A DNA stretch of 64,000 nucleotides from Sabellastarte sp. h YS-2021 (GCA_964017235.1 OZ024934.1:78954706-79018705); one strand, 5' to 3'; positions 33,760-44,599 are shown, counted from the first letter of the stretch. A program made the numbers and translations. Notes: generated by a model from the letters alone, not told the origin.

Positions 33760-33880
33760 GTCAGTTCAGAGATTAAAATTAGGTCATTTATATAGAATAA
33801 TAAAATGTGAGGTCAACAATGAGGTCAGTTCAAAGAATACATTTTATTAGGTAATATAAAAATGTCAGTTATATGTATGT
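33745..33880 (+). repeat. 64-bp tandem duplication spanning the exon 3 splice donor
   Basis: GAGGTCAAAAATGAG|GTCAG at 33745-33764 recurs as GAGGTCAACAATGAG|GTCAG at 33809-33828, and similarity continues for some bases into a TTTTATTAGGTAATATA-like segment. The copy repeats the last 15 exon bases and the donor. Use of the second donor would add 64 nt, shift the frame and run into a stop (TAG near 33793), so the first donor is taken as the real one. Confidence 0.85.
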
Positions 33881-34817
33881 AAATAATCAGGAAGGTATTG
33901 GTCTAATAAAATGGTCGAGAAACCTTAAGTTAACATTTGAAGTTTTATATTCAATGGCTCCCCTTACTATGGATACATGTTAAGGCTATTTTTTATGCAA
34001 ATTTGTAAGTAAATTTTGACTTATTTGCATATCACTGAAGGAAAGTACTGGATAATAAAAGTAATGTAACCCAGGTGGTTCCTGTTTAAAAATTCACCCC
34101 AGGGATGTGAGTGTATTGATTTCTCATTTTTTTTTTGATAAAATATAAAAATATGCACAACTTTGGTAGTTTTCCTATTGTACGCAGGATTTCCCATAAA
34201 TGTAAGATACATTGCAATTACAACTGCATTGGTCACATCTATATTACATCAAATATTTCCTTCAATTATAGACTGCTATGCTGATGGTTCTATCTCTAGG
34301 TGTATACAAAGTCTTGGTAAGTCCATAGTAAGGAATATTGATCATGGTTTTCCACCACCAAAACTATGTCACACAAGAGCTGTTGTATCTGAAGCAGAAA
34401 ACTGTGTTAATTATCAACCACAGCAGAACAAGGCTGAACTTTAAGATCCCAGTATCAAGATGCTATAAATAATGAGGATTCTGGCCATCAATCACCAATA
34501 TCTATAGTCTGAATCCTCTGAGTGTGTCTGGTTCCACTGAAGAGACTGATTGATTCCAGGGTACATAATCCAGATCGATCATATCACTGATTCTTGTCTG
34601 AACACTGGTAAACTTAACATGCAGGTTGTCTTGAGAGCCATCCACCTTGACATGGTAGCTTCTCTGAAGCCTACAAAAGAATGCTTTCAAGGTTCAGTAC
34701 CTTTATTTGATCATTATACTTCCTATGCATGGTATATAAATTCACCTGAACAAGAAGAAATTACATGTTTTGATCTATGATACAAACATTTATCTTCTCA
34801 GTTTGATATTGTTATTG

Positions 34818-35098
34818 GTGCATTGGAAACACACTTGCTTTCCACCTCTGAGATTGAAGTTCGAATCCCTGTCTGACATTATGCGGGAAAGCTGGTAGTC
34901 GCTTGTATAGGTCATATCACGATGGGTAGTTTTATGGGCAGAGGAAATGAGTACATACAGTTGGTCAAGGTTCTGTGCTGTAAACTATCGACCATCAGGA
35001 AGCAACTATCAACTTTCCCACATAGTGTCTAGAGTTTGAACCACAGATCTCGGAGGGGGGAGGCGAGTGTGTTACCACTGAGCCACAATGGCCCCTGG
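34818..35098. mobile_element. Inverted pair of family A SINEs (foldback)
   Basis: The first 87 bp or so (to about 34904) are a + strand family A head, from the A-box region through GAAGTTCGAATCCCT to GCTGGTAGTCGCTTG. They are joined directly to a - strand family A copy (34905-35096) that starts inside the family 3' region and ends at GGCCCC. Both outer edges are SINE 5' ends, and neither carries the poly(AAATA) tail. The direct repeat GTTATTG at 34811-34817 and 35099-35105 flanks the whole unit, so it may have inserted as one piece. Confidence 0.7.
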
Positions 35099-35390
35099 GT
35101 TATTGTTTACAAATGTTGTACTCTATTGCATATGTCCACTGTTAGGGCAAGATATTAAGATTAAGTATGTAACTAGATCCTAATGACAACACTAGCTCAG
35201 GTGAGTAGCTGGAACATAACCAATTAACTTCTAGGTTACTAACCATAATCTTTATATCAGCAGAACCTGATTGGCTAGAGTTAAAATTAATTTTTTACTC
35301 AATTTATTTTTCTGGGAATTGGGCGGGGGGTTGTTGCAAATTATCAAACCAAGGAATATTAATATAAAGTATATTATTATTATTATTATT

Positions 35391-35702
35391 ATGTATTTAT
35401 ACTCAGCGCAATATCTCCATGTACTACAGGACTCAAAGCGCTATTTAACCAATCTGACTGTACAGGTACAGCCCCAACTCACAAGTAACTGACATTCCCC
35501 TAACTGGAAGATAGAGGCTCAAGGATGACCATTTATCAACGTCCTTGAGGTTCTTTAACCTGCCACTGGGGATAGCACCCAATGACAGAGGACCGCCATT
35601 TTAAGTGGTCATCCGAGCCACTATGTATCTGCCTGTACCTGGGATTGAACCCACGTCCTCTGAGTTCCTAGACAAGTATGTTACCCGCTAGGCCACAGTG
35701 GC
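35391..35702 (-). mobile_element. SINE family B, copy 3 (- strand)
   Basis: The - strand reads CCACTGTGGCCTAGCGGGTA, GGACGTGGGTTCAATCCCAG (B-box match) and GTACAGGCAGATACATAGTG. It continues with ACTTAAAATGGCGGTCCTCT, CATTGGGTGCTATC, AACCTCAAGGACGTTGATAA, and ends near GCGCTGAGTATAAATAC. It lies about 140 bp upstream of exon 4 with an ATT microsatellite on its tail side. It is the most complete B copy. Confidence 0.85.
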
Positions 35703-35841
35703 AGATATATATAATATTTAATGTGATATTTATTATATAGCTATATACAAGCAAACTGTTTAATCTAAGTTTACATCATTATTTATATCATGCTTGAAAG
35801 TCATGTTGTATCACTAAGTTCAATGTTTTGTGATTCAACAG

Positions 35842-35933
35842 GTGATGATCATGAAGAAACTTCAGCACAAGCGGTTACTGCAGCTCTATGATACCTTCTC
35901 CTGTAGGGACAAGATGTGTCTGGTGTTAGAGGC
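35842..35933 (+). CDS. MYLK-like: MLCK-like kinase, exon 4 of 5 visible (alpha-C to hinge)
   Basis: This 92-nt exon runs between ATTCAACAG and GGC|GTAAGT, entering phase 0 and leaving phase 2. It encodes VMIMKKLQHKRLLQLYDTFS, then CRDKMCLVLE, with two bases of an Ala codon. This covers the end of alpha-C (xxIMxxLxH), beta 4 (LLQLYDTF) and beta 5 into the hinge (MCLVLEA). IMxxLQHxxLxQLYxxF...MxLVLE is the conserved MLCK-type N-lobe pattern. VLE at the hinge places the adenine-binding residues here. Confidence 0.93.
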
Positions 35934-36559
35934 GTAAGTAGTTAATGCTTTTTTTCTAATTATGGAAATGTTCTGAAGTTGGCCTGTCCATTGTAAATGC
36001 AGTAGCTGCACTAGATTTGCTCTGATGAAAGCCCAAAGGGGTTCATAATTATCAATCACTACTTTGGATTCTTAATCTTTAATTATTTAAAACTTCTTGG
36101 CTTTCATTTTAGAAGACAACTTGGGGTTTCAAAAATTGGCTAAATTATGGTAAATATGTCAGTGGTTAACAGTATAGATTTTGTTTTGAAAAAAATACTG
36201 AAGCCGCTTACAATTATTTACCAAATTAGACTCCCTGTTTGGAACTTGGAGCCATGATGCCTTATTATTGACATACATTGCAAGAACATATTTGTAAATT
36301 CACTTGAACCCAGACATTGCATTGGTAGTGATTGTCTGACTAATCTCTTTTTTGTTCTGATGACAGGTCAAATTAGTTCATAGTTACTCCAGATTATATT
36401 TCCTGATTTTTATCTCTTTTTTACTTTTTGGAGTAGTAGCAGAGGCCCCAGTCACTGAGTGCTTAACTTGTTTTTCATATTAAATCACTTGTCTCTGACT
36501 GCAGTGTCCATAGCTCCAAATTAGAGCTTATAGCAACATGTGAGATGCTATAAGAGCCT

Positions 36560-36830
36560 GTCCTAATATCTCCTGCAAAATCCCAACTTTGCCTTTGTCA
36601 TTTCGCAGCAGTGGCTCAGTCTTATAGGGATTATAGTGCTTGCCTTCAACCTCTGAGGTTGCCGGGTCGAATCTCCACCCGGGCACTTCATCTTGGAAAG
36701 TTGGTAGTTACTTGCTGATGACCAGTGGTTTACAGTGCAGAATCTTGACCAACTAGTTTGCACTGGTTCCTCCACCTGTAAACTACCTGTCACAACCCTG
36801 GCTGTTGAATGCAACATAAACAAAAAATAC
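36560..36830 (+). mobile_element. SINE family A, copy 6, with family C-type tail
   Basis: The head is CAGCAGTGGCTCAGTCTTAT, the B-box-like block is GGTCGAATCTCC, and the body is GAAAGTTGGTAGTTACTTGC and TTGACCAACTAGTTTGCACT. The end is CACAACCCTGGCTGTTGAAT, then GCAACATAAA. That end is like the family C tail rather than family A's usual end. Just upstream, at 36573-36600, TGCAAAATCCCAACTTTGCC is another family C tail. This may be an intermediate subfamily. Confidence 0.6.
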
Positions 36831-37442
36831 ATCTAAATAAACATTGCAACATCCTTATCAATGATTTGACCAGGTTATTACAAATATATCAATTCTTACT
36901 GCATATTATTCTTCTGATAAAATCTCAAAGAAAAAAAATTAAATCCCACCAAGCCTGGATTTCTTTATTTTCAATGTATTGCCACGGTATTGGTTTTAAG
37001 TGATAACCTTGGATTATACCCCTCTTTCACTGTCATATGTGTGTGTCTCCCAACTGCCCCCGTAATGTAGTTGTGAGCATAATCTTATGAGTCGTACAAC
37101 TTGTCTTTTCAGTCATAAAGGTCAGGATCATAGGCCTGGCGATTATAGGTGTCCCAACAAATTATGATGTTGTTTAATTTTTTTTTGCAAATGAGTATTT
37201 CTGTTCCAAGTAGCCATGACTCATCTTTTCAAAAAGTCAGTAGAACTCACCTTGTACACTCTTCTGTAAAAATGTGTTCTTGTCTTAAGAGAAGATTAGT
37301 GGTAGGGGTTCTCCAATTACTTCACAAGAGTGGTCGGGGCTTAGTTTCACAAGTGATGTTTATGAAAAAGCAGTCAGGAGTAGATTTTCAGGCCATTCTC
37401 TTCACTTTGGACAAATCACGTTGTTTGTCCGATTACTTGCCC

Positions 37443-37675
37443 CTTTTAAGTGAGAGCTCTATGGAGGCTCCTGCTTCTAGAGATCACCTTTTTGTGCCAG
37501 GACTTTCACGATTTGTAGCATGATTTGTAGCATAGTGTGATTAGTACCTGCCTCATCACTGAAGTTAAGAGGCAATGGGCTACGTTAGTTCTTGGATGGC
37601 AGACTGCTTTAGGGTCTCTAATGGCTTTGCATCTTATGCTAGTAGACCGAAACCCCTTTCGGCCTTGTTTTTTTA
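37443..37675 (+). mobile_element. Family D element with 5S rRNA-like core, copy 4
   Basis: It opens TTTTAAGTGAGAGCTCTATG, then CTTCTAGAGATCACC, a duplicated TTTGTAGCAT and ATCACTGAAGTTAAGAGGCA. Next comes TTAGTTCTTGGATGGCAGAC (box C-like, diverged), and it ends with CTAGTAGACCGAAACCCCTT, then TCGGCC. A 124-codon open frame crossing its 5' part is not a gene. Confidence 0.75.
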
Positions 37676-39350
37676 CAAGATCAGTTGCAACAGCACCCCA
37701 AGTTTAGTATCGGCTAGGTTTTATAATTATTTTAAATAGCCTTTCCAGAATGAAGTTGAGGTTTAAATCACATTCCAAATAAACAGACTTTTCATATTGC
37801 CACAAATTAGCAGTTGTGCTAAAGATCATACGCTACTATTTCTATGTTTCAAATATTTTCCCTCGAATTCAATTAGAAATAGATTAATTTGTCTTTGTGT
37901 ATCTTGTTAAATGTTTATTTAATCACGTATAATTATATTCTATGTGTTGGGTGGTCAAAAATGTGAATCTGTGATGAAAAAAAAGCTAATGTCATAAGAT
38001 TGGGTAACTTATACTCACTATTTCTTCAAATGCGTAGACAGATAACACACCAAAGATAAAAAAAAACTAGCTGGATTTTTCCAGGAAATATAATCCCCAA
38101 GACGGAAGTAAACCTGGCTCTGTTGACGTCACTTTTGACACGTGTTTGAAAAGACTGACATTCCAGGGATGAATGATTATTGTAACTCTTAACAACGTTA
38201 TCTCTGTATATCTAGACGCAATATCACAGCTACAATCAGATAGGCTGTCAACTGGTTGATAGGGCGTGTAAAGATGTGTTACGGTATTATACAGAGAGGC
38301 ATAAAGGTGTAAATAATTTGCATGATTATAAATGACAGCTTAATCAAAAATCAAAACTGTTCAGTAAGGTAGGAAGTTTTCGCAAGATCTGGCATTGTTA
38401 CAAAAAGGGGAAAACGATTGTCATATTTATGCAAATAGTTTCTTTTATAAACACTCCAGTGTTTGGGAAAAGGGAGTGAGGGGGAATTTGGTGTTTACTC
38501 TGAGATCTTGTTGATATTTATAGTGGAGGGAGTAAAAAACAACATGTCTGACGTCACAGCATTTGGTAATTGATGAGTTTCTAGTGTTTGGCTTGTTTTG
38601 TTCAATTATTTTGGTTCTTGCAACCTGGTGCTATCACAAACTATTAGCAGATTTAATATGAGAGTTCCGTTGGATTTTTTGTATCTGGCTTTGTTTACAC
38701 TTTCTTTTACGCCTTATTTCACAGACAAATGTTGATAAAAAAACATTTAATCTTACGGAGACCGTAAAATGAAACTGCAAAGTATATATAATGTAGTAAC
38801 TGGTACACTTAAGCCTCTCTTACATCCCATTGTACATGCACATAGTCCTGGTTAGACAGAAAAATCGGCTGATTTGCAAGGGACACTTAAGGTACACTTG
38901 CGTTTTCATAACAGAATATCAAGGTCACACAGACCCGTCAATTAAAATTGGCATGCACATTTTCTCTGCATGCACGCATTGTGACTATAAACACATCCAT
39001 GTCTCAAGGGCATGACTTGGGCACCTGCATTCTCCTTGCTAGTGCTGCAAGATCTCCCCATTCACTTGCAGGGTTTACACGTGCTGTAAAATACACCCAC
39101 GTGTACCTTGCATCCATATTAACCCACTGTGGGACCTGTATCTAGTTACAGTCTGTTCTTTGGTGTTCAAGTAGTGACACTCTTGTTGAGAGAATACACC
39201 TTGTTTACACATACAAATCTCACTACCAGGCTATACTCATGTTTCTCAACAATATTTGCAGCACACTTACGTGTGTATACATGTACGATGGGAAGTAAGA
39301 GAAGCTTTAAGAGTTTCTTGTGCACACAAGTTAATTGCCCTCTGCTCATG
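37676..39350. other. Intron 4, unassigned
   Basis: I recognise no family here. The stretch 38830-39350 is less AT-rich and has several overlapping open frames of 61-106 codons on both strands, with CAT/ATG-rich and CACA-rich composition. It lacks known motifs and credible splice borders. Confidence 0.4.
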
Positions 39351-39354
39351 AAAT

Positions 39355-39665
39355 GATCTCTCTTTATCACAAGATAATTATATTGTGTGTATGGCATAGT
39401 CTTGTGTTCACAAGATGTTCCAGTGCACACTAGATGATCCTGTGGGCACAAGATTATCTTGTGATCATGAGATATTGTGGTGCACACAATATAATTATCT
39501 TGTGATCATAACATGATCTTGTGTGCATGAAATGATCTTGTGACCACAAGGTTATCTTGTGATCACACGATATTGTTGTGCACACAATATAATTATCATG
39601 TGATAATATGATGATCTTGTGTGCTCAAGATTGTTTTGCAATCACCAGATAATTAAGTGGTGCCC
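39355..39665. repeat. Cluster of palindromic ATCTTGTG/CACAAGAT repeats
   Basis: At least ten variants of ATCTTGTGATCACAAGAT half-sites lie head to tail and head to head, for example CACAAGATTATCTTGTGATC and TTATCTTGTGATCACACGAT. They are mixed with two copies of GTGCACACAATATAATTAT (39481-39500 and 39579-39598). The region can fold on itself many ways. No coding; the - strand open frame of 106 codons over part of it follows the repeat. Confidence 0.85.
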
Positions 39666-40589
39666 ATGACTTTTTTAGCTGGTGTGCACAACTTCATTCA
39701 CAACTTAATTCACTAGGAGCAGATGTCAAGGTGAAGGTACATTTCTTGTGTTTCCACAGTTTTGGTAATTCATTCATAAATTAATGATGCAATTTGGTTA
39801 CAGTTTTGCTTTTAATGCACCCTCTGTGTAAAATCTATTCCCTGTTGAGATTCTTGCCTCTTGTTCTATTGCCTCCTTCAGAAAGACAGAAACTTAAGTC
39901 TTATTGTTTTCTCAAATCTTTTCCACCAAAAGTTTTTCACTGACATTTTTCATCAGTGGATTTTAAATTATGAATTTGTATCTTGTTTTTTTCCTATTCA
40001 GAGTAAGCTTTTTAGTGTAGATAAAGAGCTACAAACCTTAGTTAAAATTAGAATTGGTAACTTGTTTTCTGCAGCATTTTGACCCATGTGCTACATTCAG
40101 AATTTCAACTACAGCTGTAGGTAATCTTTGTATTGGGCTAAGATCCTCTCACACACTGATATTTTACACATCCACACCCAAAAATCACTCACAATTCTAA
40201 CTACAGAAGCAGAAAAGAAACTTTCCCCTCACCCTCCCCGCTTAATAAACTTCCAAAAAACCTGCTGATGTATTGGTGCAGGCACAAAGGCACAAACAAA
40301 CTCATAAACTGCTTGTTTTTGTAAACAACTCCTACCACTGTTCTTTTCTTTGAGTGACTTCCCATTGCATGGTCAATCCAAACACCAAGTAATGTCATCA
40401 GTTGTATCTTTAAGGATGATCAGGGCTGATAGCCTTAGGTTTATTAGAGCAAAATATAAAGTATATATACTAGTATGACCTCAAAGAGTTTACACTTGCA
40501 AAAATCTCAGCTTTGGCATCATTACTGTCACTCATTTTACAATCTCAGTTGGTGTGATGTTCTACCAATTGGGATAGGATCTGTAGTAC

Positions 40590-40925
40590 TGTAATAAGTT
40601 TGTCTGTTTGTCAGCATGCTTAACTGGAAAACTGTACATCAGATTGGGATCATATTTTCAGGCCAGGCGGGGTTTTACCATTTGCTAAGTCATCGTCAGA
40701 GATGATCTGGATCTTAAATGTTTTTAGGTATTTTTCTACAATATGTTCCCCATAATTCAAAAACTATTAATCTCATTAGGGTCTTATTTAATACAGGGTT
40801 CAGCACTCTTTAAAGGTAAAGTGGATCTTTATTGAGATTCCAGATTTCTTAAGGATTTTTTTACAATATTTGGTCCCAAATACCTAGGCGAGGGTTGGTG
40901 CTCTCGCGGGCACTGCTTGCTATTG
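40590..40925 (+). repeat. E/F-family repeat, partial
   Basis: GTTTGTCTGTTTGTCAGCATG, ACTGTACATCAGATTGGGAT and CATAATTCAAAAACTATTAA with GGGTCTTATTTAATACAGG, ending GTGCTCTCGCGGGCACTGC. Block order is as in the other F-orientation copies. Confidence 0.55.
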
Positions 40926-40989
40926 ATTGTTTTCTATTTTCAAATCCATTTTTTCACTTTTCTTTCTGATCTGGATTGTCTTTTATTTA

Positions 40990-42110
40990 TTCGGAGTGGT
41001 TATGTACCCAACAGCTGTGTGCCCTAGTAGTGAGATTGGTCTAGCATACCAAACGGCTGTGTATGCAAGATCTATATCATTGCTAGTGCACCCAACGGCT
41101 ATGTACACAAAATCTATGTCACTGCTAGTGTACCCATATTTCCATCACTTCTTCCTTAGCTCATTTCTGACATGTCCCTAAATTTTTGTCAAAATGTAAG
41201 AATAACCAAGTTGTTCTGCTGTTTCACAGTGCAAACCCATGGTAAGCTAAATAATTTTAATCCACAGACTGATCCTTGGCCCGTTTCTGACTACTCGAAA
41301 AACTTCCTTAAAAACTAATTACTTCACAATGCCTTGGATTAGGACCTGTTGAATATGCTGTAAGGGTACTGATATTGAGTGCACAACCATTGAGTACATA
41401 CTGCTTATTGTAATGAGAAATTGGGTACTCTGTAAAAAATTGGAGTTGTTGGGTACTCTAGCAGTTATATAGATCTGTGTACACAACCGCTGGGTACACT
41501 AGACCAATATCAATGCAGTGTGCACAACCACAGTGTGCACAACCGCTGGGATTACTAGACCAGTATCACTTCTGCTGTACACAACTGTTCAGTAGGCTAG
41601 TAGTGATATGGATCTTGTGTACACAGCCACTGGGTACACCAGCAATGATATTGATCTTGGGTGCACAACCATTGGGAACATAGATTGCACTGCCTTGGGT
41701 ACAGGGTAGTTGGGTATGCCAGTACTTTACACCTTGGTTGGGTATGCTAGCAGTGACATAGATCATGCAGTGATATCATTCATGTAAAGCCATTGGATAT
41801 GCTTGCAGTGAATGGCATCCACAGCTTTTGGATACATTAACAATGATATAAATCTAGGGTGCACAACTTAGCTTAGTGCCTTAATTGGATACACGATAAC
41901 TGTGTATGCCAGTAGTGCACGAACACAGCCGTTGGGTACACTAGCAGTGAAATAAATCTTGGGTGCACAGCTATTGAGTACTATAGCAGTTGTATAGATC
42001 TTGTGTATCCAGCAGTTGGGCATCCTAGACCAACACCACTGCTAGCGTACACAACTGTTGGGTGTGCTAACAGTGATATCGATCAAGCGTACCCAGCCAT
42101 TGTGGGGTAA
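40990..42110. repeat. Degenerate 42-bp satellite with an orientation switch
   Basis: At 40990-41140, units read GTACCCAACGGCTGTGTACA, then CAAGATCTATATCACTGCTAGT. From about 41340 to 42110 the same unit appears reverse-complemented: ACTAGCAGTGATATAGATCT, then TGTGTACACAACCGTTGGGTAC. There are roughly three units in the first block and more than twelve in the second, with a spacer of about 200 bp of non-repeat sequence. Short open frames (84, 68 and 66 codons) are shadows. Confidence 0.85.
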
Positions 42111-42799
42111 ATGTCCTATACCTTTATTAATATACCATTCTCTTATTTGGAATTCCATATCTTAGAAACTGAGTGTCTTGATCATGGGGAATGTCTACTT
42201 ACTCCAGTGTCCACGTAGGATGGTTTATTTGGCAAGTAGTACAACAAATTAAAATGAGCCATTTTCATTTGGTGTAGTTTCTTGGTGAATTGACTGATGA
42301 TATTGTTCAGTTTGTCTTTGCTCCTACCACTGAAATGTTTTGCTGTAAATAAGATGGCTGATGTCTTTTTATGAAGCACCATATATTCAATATATTAGAA
42401 AATTGAATCTATAGTGGTTGAACGAACCAAAGATATATAACTGAAAGAGAACAATTAGATATATAAAATGTACAAGAAAAAAAAGGAAATCAGAAAAAAG
42501 AACACAAAACATCAGAACAGAAATATCATTTAAATCGTATTACTTCAACTGTATGAATCTGAAAAATGTTCCAATGAACACGCGGACTTATAACTATTAA
42601 ATTAAAACATTATTATTAATTATTATTACAAGGTAGATCCTTAATATAACCATCATAAATATAATCTGATTCCCAATAAATTTTATCATCATTAAAGCCG
42701 ACATTGTTTGCAAAAGCCTATCCGCCTTAGCCACCCCACCCCTGTGTCTTCGCTGGTATGACCTAGCTACGTCAGTGGACTAACTCTTATTCAACAAGA

Positions 42800-42885
42800 G
42801 TTCAAGGTTGGTTGTGCCTTAGAGTCTGTTACATATAGAGGTTAAGCACTATAAAATTCCTATTAGATTAGATTACACTGAACAT
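42800..42885 (+). repeat. LINE-type 3' tail remnant
   Basis: GGTTGTGCCTTAGAGTCTGTT, then GGTTAAGCACTATAAAATTC and a TAGATTAGATTA end. Tail only, no RT coding upstream. Confidence 0.65.
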
Positions 42886-43011
42886 ATCAGATAGGACATA
42901 TGTGAAATTTTTATTTTAGTTCAGAGTTTGAGATATTACATTTTTTCTGTCGTTGGAACTATATACAATTGATAGCCAGATTAAAATTTTAATGAAGCCT
43001 TATTTAAAGGT

Positions 43012-43250
43012 GATATATACATTGACAGTTAACAAACTGTTAATTTATATATTATCTTTATCTAAGGCTTATTTTTTTTAATCTTTTGTCACGAACATAT
43101 TGTGGTGCTATACCAATACACAGTTTCACAACTGGCTGGCAGTCATTTATCTTTTCAGCATTACGTCTATGTTGACATAACATAACATTTTAGATTAAAT
43201 ATTGTGAAATCATTTACCGCCCTGCTTTCTTTTATGTCCATTGTACAAAG
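43012..43250 (+). repeat. Local duplication, left copy
   Basis: Similar to 43735-43980. Shared blocks in order: TTAATTTATATATTA/TTAATGTATATATTA, TTTTTTTAATC or a TTTTTTCAACC variant, GAACATATTGTGGTGCTA/GAACATGTTGTAGTGCTA, ACTGGCTGGCAGTCATTTAT/ACTGGCTGGCAGCCATTTAT, CTTTTCAGCATTA and CTTCTTTTATGTCC-like. Unit offset is about 720-730 bp. Confidence 0.8.
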
Positions 43251-43734
43251 CTAGTTGTTTATAGTTGTTCAGATATAAACTCCCCATGAATTAATGGAGG
43301 AGATAAACTTTACACATAAAACATTATCTATAAAAGAACTTGTAAAGTACCTAATCACAGGGGAACTAATAAATGGATGTCTTCCAACATAAAATATGTG
43401 GGAGTCAGTGGGATTTGATACCAAGCCTCTGGTACAAGAGAAACAGAAGGTGTTACCTTGAAACAGACAGTTTATAGATAAGATAACATGTGCTCAGGGT
43501 TGAAGAATATAAGCAGATCTCCAGATGAAGCAAGTCTATTGTTCCTACTTAACTTCAACACTGTTACTCTTCAGTGCCATTATGTATTTGTCAGAACAGA
43601 GCAACAGAAATGGCAGGACACCATGTTGCTACCTTACATATCTTAATATAACGTATGGTAGAGTAGGCAAAACAATTGAACAGTTTAAAAACTTTCATGT
43701 CCCACAGAAAGCAGGGATTGCTACAGTATGCATT

Positions 43735-43980
43735 GATTGCCAGATTAATGCACTTGTTAATGTATATATTACCCTTATATAAGGGTTAATTTTTTTTTCA
43801 ACCTATTAAACATTTGTTGGGAACATGTTGTAGTGCTACAACAATCTACAGTTTCATCACTGGCTGGCAGCCATTTATCTTTTCAGCATTATAGCTGTGT
43901 TGATATAACACCACATCTTACAAAAAAATATTCTGAAATTGTTTACCAGCTTTGCTTCTTTTATGTCCTTTGATTCACGA
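43735..43980 (+). repeat. Local duplication, right copy
   Basis: Partner of the copy at 43012. The stretch between the copies (43250-43735) contains an 85-codon open frame I do not recognise. Confidence 0.8.
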
Positions 43981-44090
43981 AATAGGCAACATAATTCTTG
44001 CCCATTTCACGAAATGGGCAAGGGAATACTAGAGAAATTGCCTATTTCATGAAATGGGGAAGTCACTTGCCTATTTCACGAAATGGGCAA
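43976..44090. repeat. Three near-identical 24-bp palindromes plus a half-site
   Basis: TTGCCCATTTC-AC-GAAATGGGCAA lies at 43998-44021, with close variants at 44038-44061 and 44067-44090. A half-site CACGAAATAGGCAA ends near 43989. Each has 11-bp arms around a two-base centre. It could be a simple palindromic repeat array or clustered protein-binding sites; nothing here decides which. Confidence 0.8.
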
Positions 44091-44157
44091 AATTCTTGGA
44101 TTTGGCGTAACATGTACATTAATACTATACTGAACTTGAATATTCCATTGTATTTTG

Positions 44158-44335
44158 TTGTATATTTATACTCCACACAATATCTTCTTACAATACAGGA
44201 CACAAAGTGCTATATGACCCATCCTGAATACACAAGTACAGCCCAAACACTAGTAACTGACATTCTCCTTACTGAATAGTAAGGTTGACTATGTATCAAC
44301 ATCCCTGAGGTTCTTTAGCCTGACACAATGTATTA
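44158..44335 (-). mobile_element. SINE family B, copy 4 (- strand, head missing)
   Basis: The + strand reads TATTTATACTCCACACAATA, TACAGGACACAAAGTGCTAT, AAGTACAGCCCAAACACTAG and CCTGAGGTTCTTTAGCCTG. These are the 3' half blocks of the copy at 35391. The tRNA-like head is absent. Confidence 0.7.
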
Positions 44336-44599
44336 ATTTATGAAACCACTCACATTCACAAGCAATACTGGTCCAATATTCACTTAATTCCTAATATTAG
44401 AATAAGATTTTTCTAAGAATATGAACAATTTCTTGGAAACATTTTTCAGAATGAGAAAAATTTCTAAGAATAAGAATTTTGAAAATTTCCACTAAATATG
44501 TAGTTATAATACTTGTTTCTACAAATAATACCTTCATGTTGATCAAAAACTAAACACTAATGCTACCAGTTAAGATATTTGGTAATTTCATGCATCCTG

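Larger units (their letters stand above)
33760..35841 (+). other. Intron 3 of the kinase gene (2,082 bp)
   Basis: GTCAGT to ATTCAACAG, phase 0. It holds the donor duplication, an inverted pair of family A SINEs (34818-35098) and a - strand family B SINE (35391-35702). Several open frames of 60-90 codons at 34020-34780 on both strands have no recognisable domain. Confidence 0.85.

Noticed and set aside
33529-33795. 88-codon open frame taken as one exon or a gene
   Set aside because: Only 33648-33759 is kinase-like; the parts before the acceptor and after the donor are intronic and unlike any kinase.
37149-37523. 124-codon open frame on the + strand
   Set aside because: It runs into the family D element and has no recognisable motif or splice context.
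39167-39487. 106-codon - strand open frame as a gene
   Set aside because: Half of it is the palindromic ATCTTGTG repeat cluster; no domain is visible.
39355-39665. CRISPR-like repeat array
   Set aside because: Half-sites are irregular and no unique spacers of constant length exist; the context is an animal intron.
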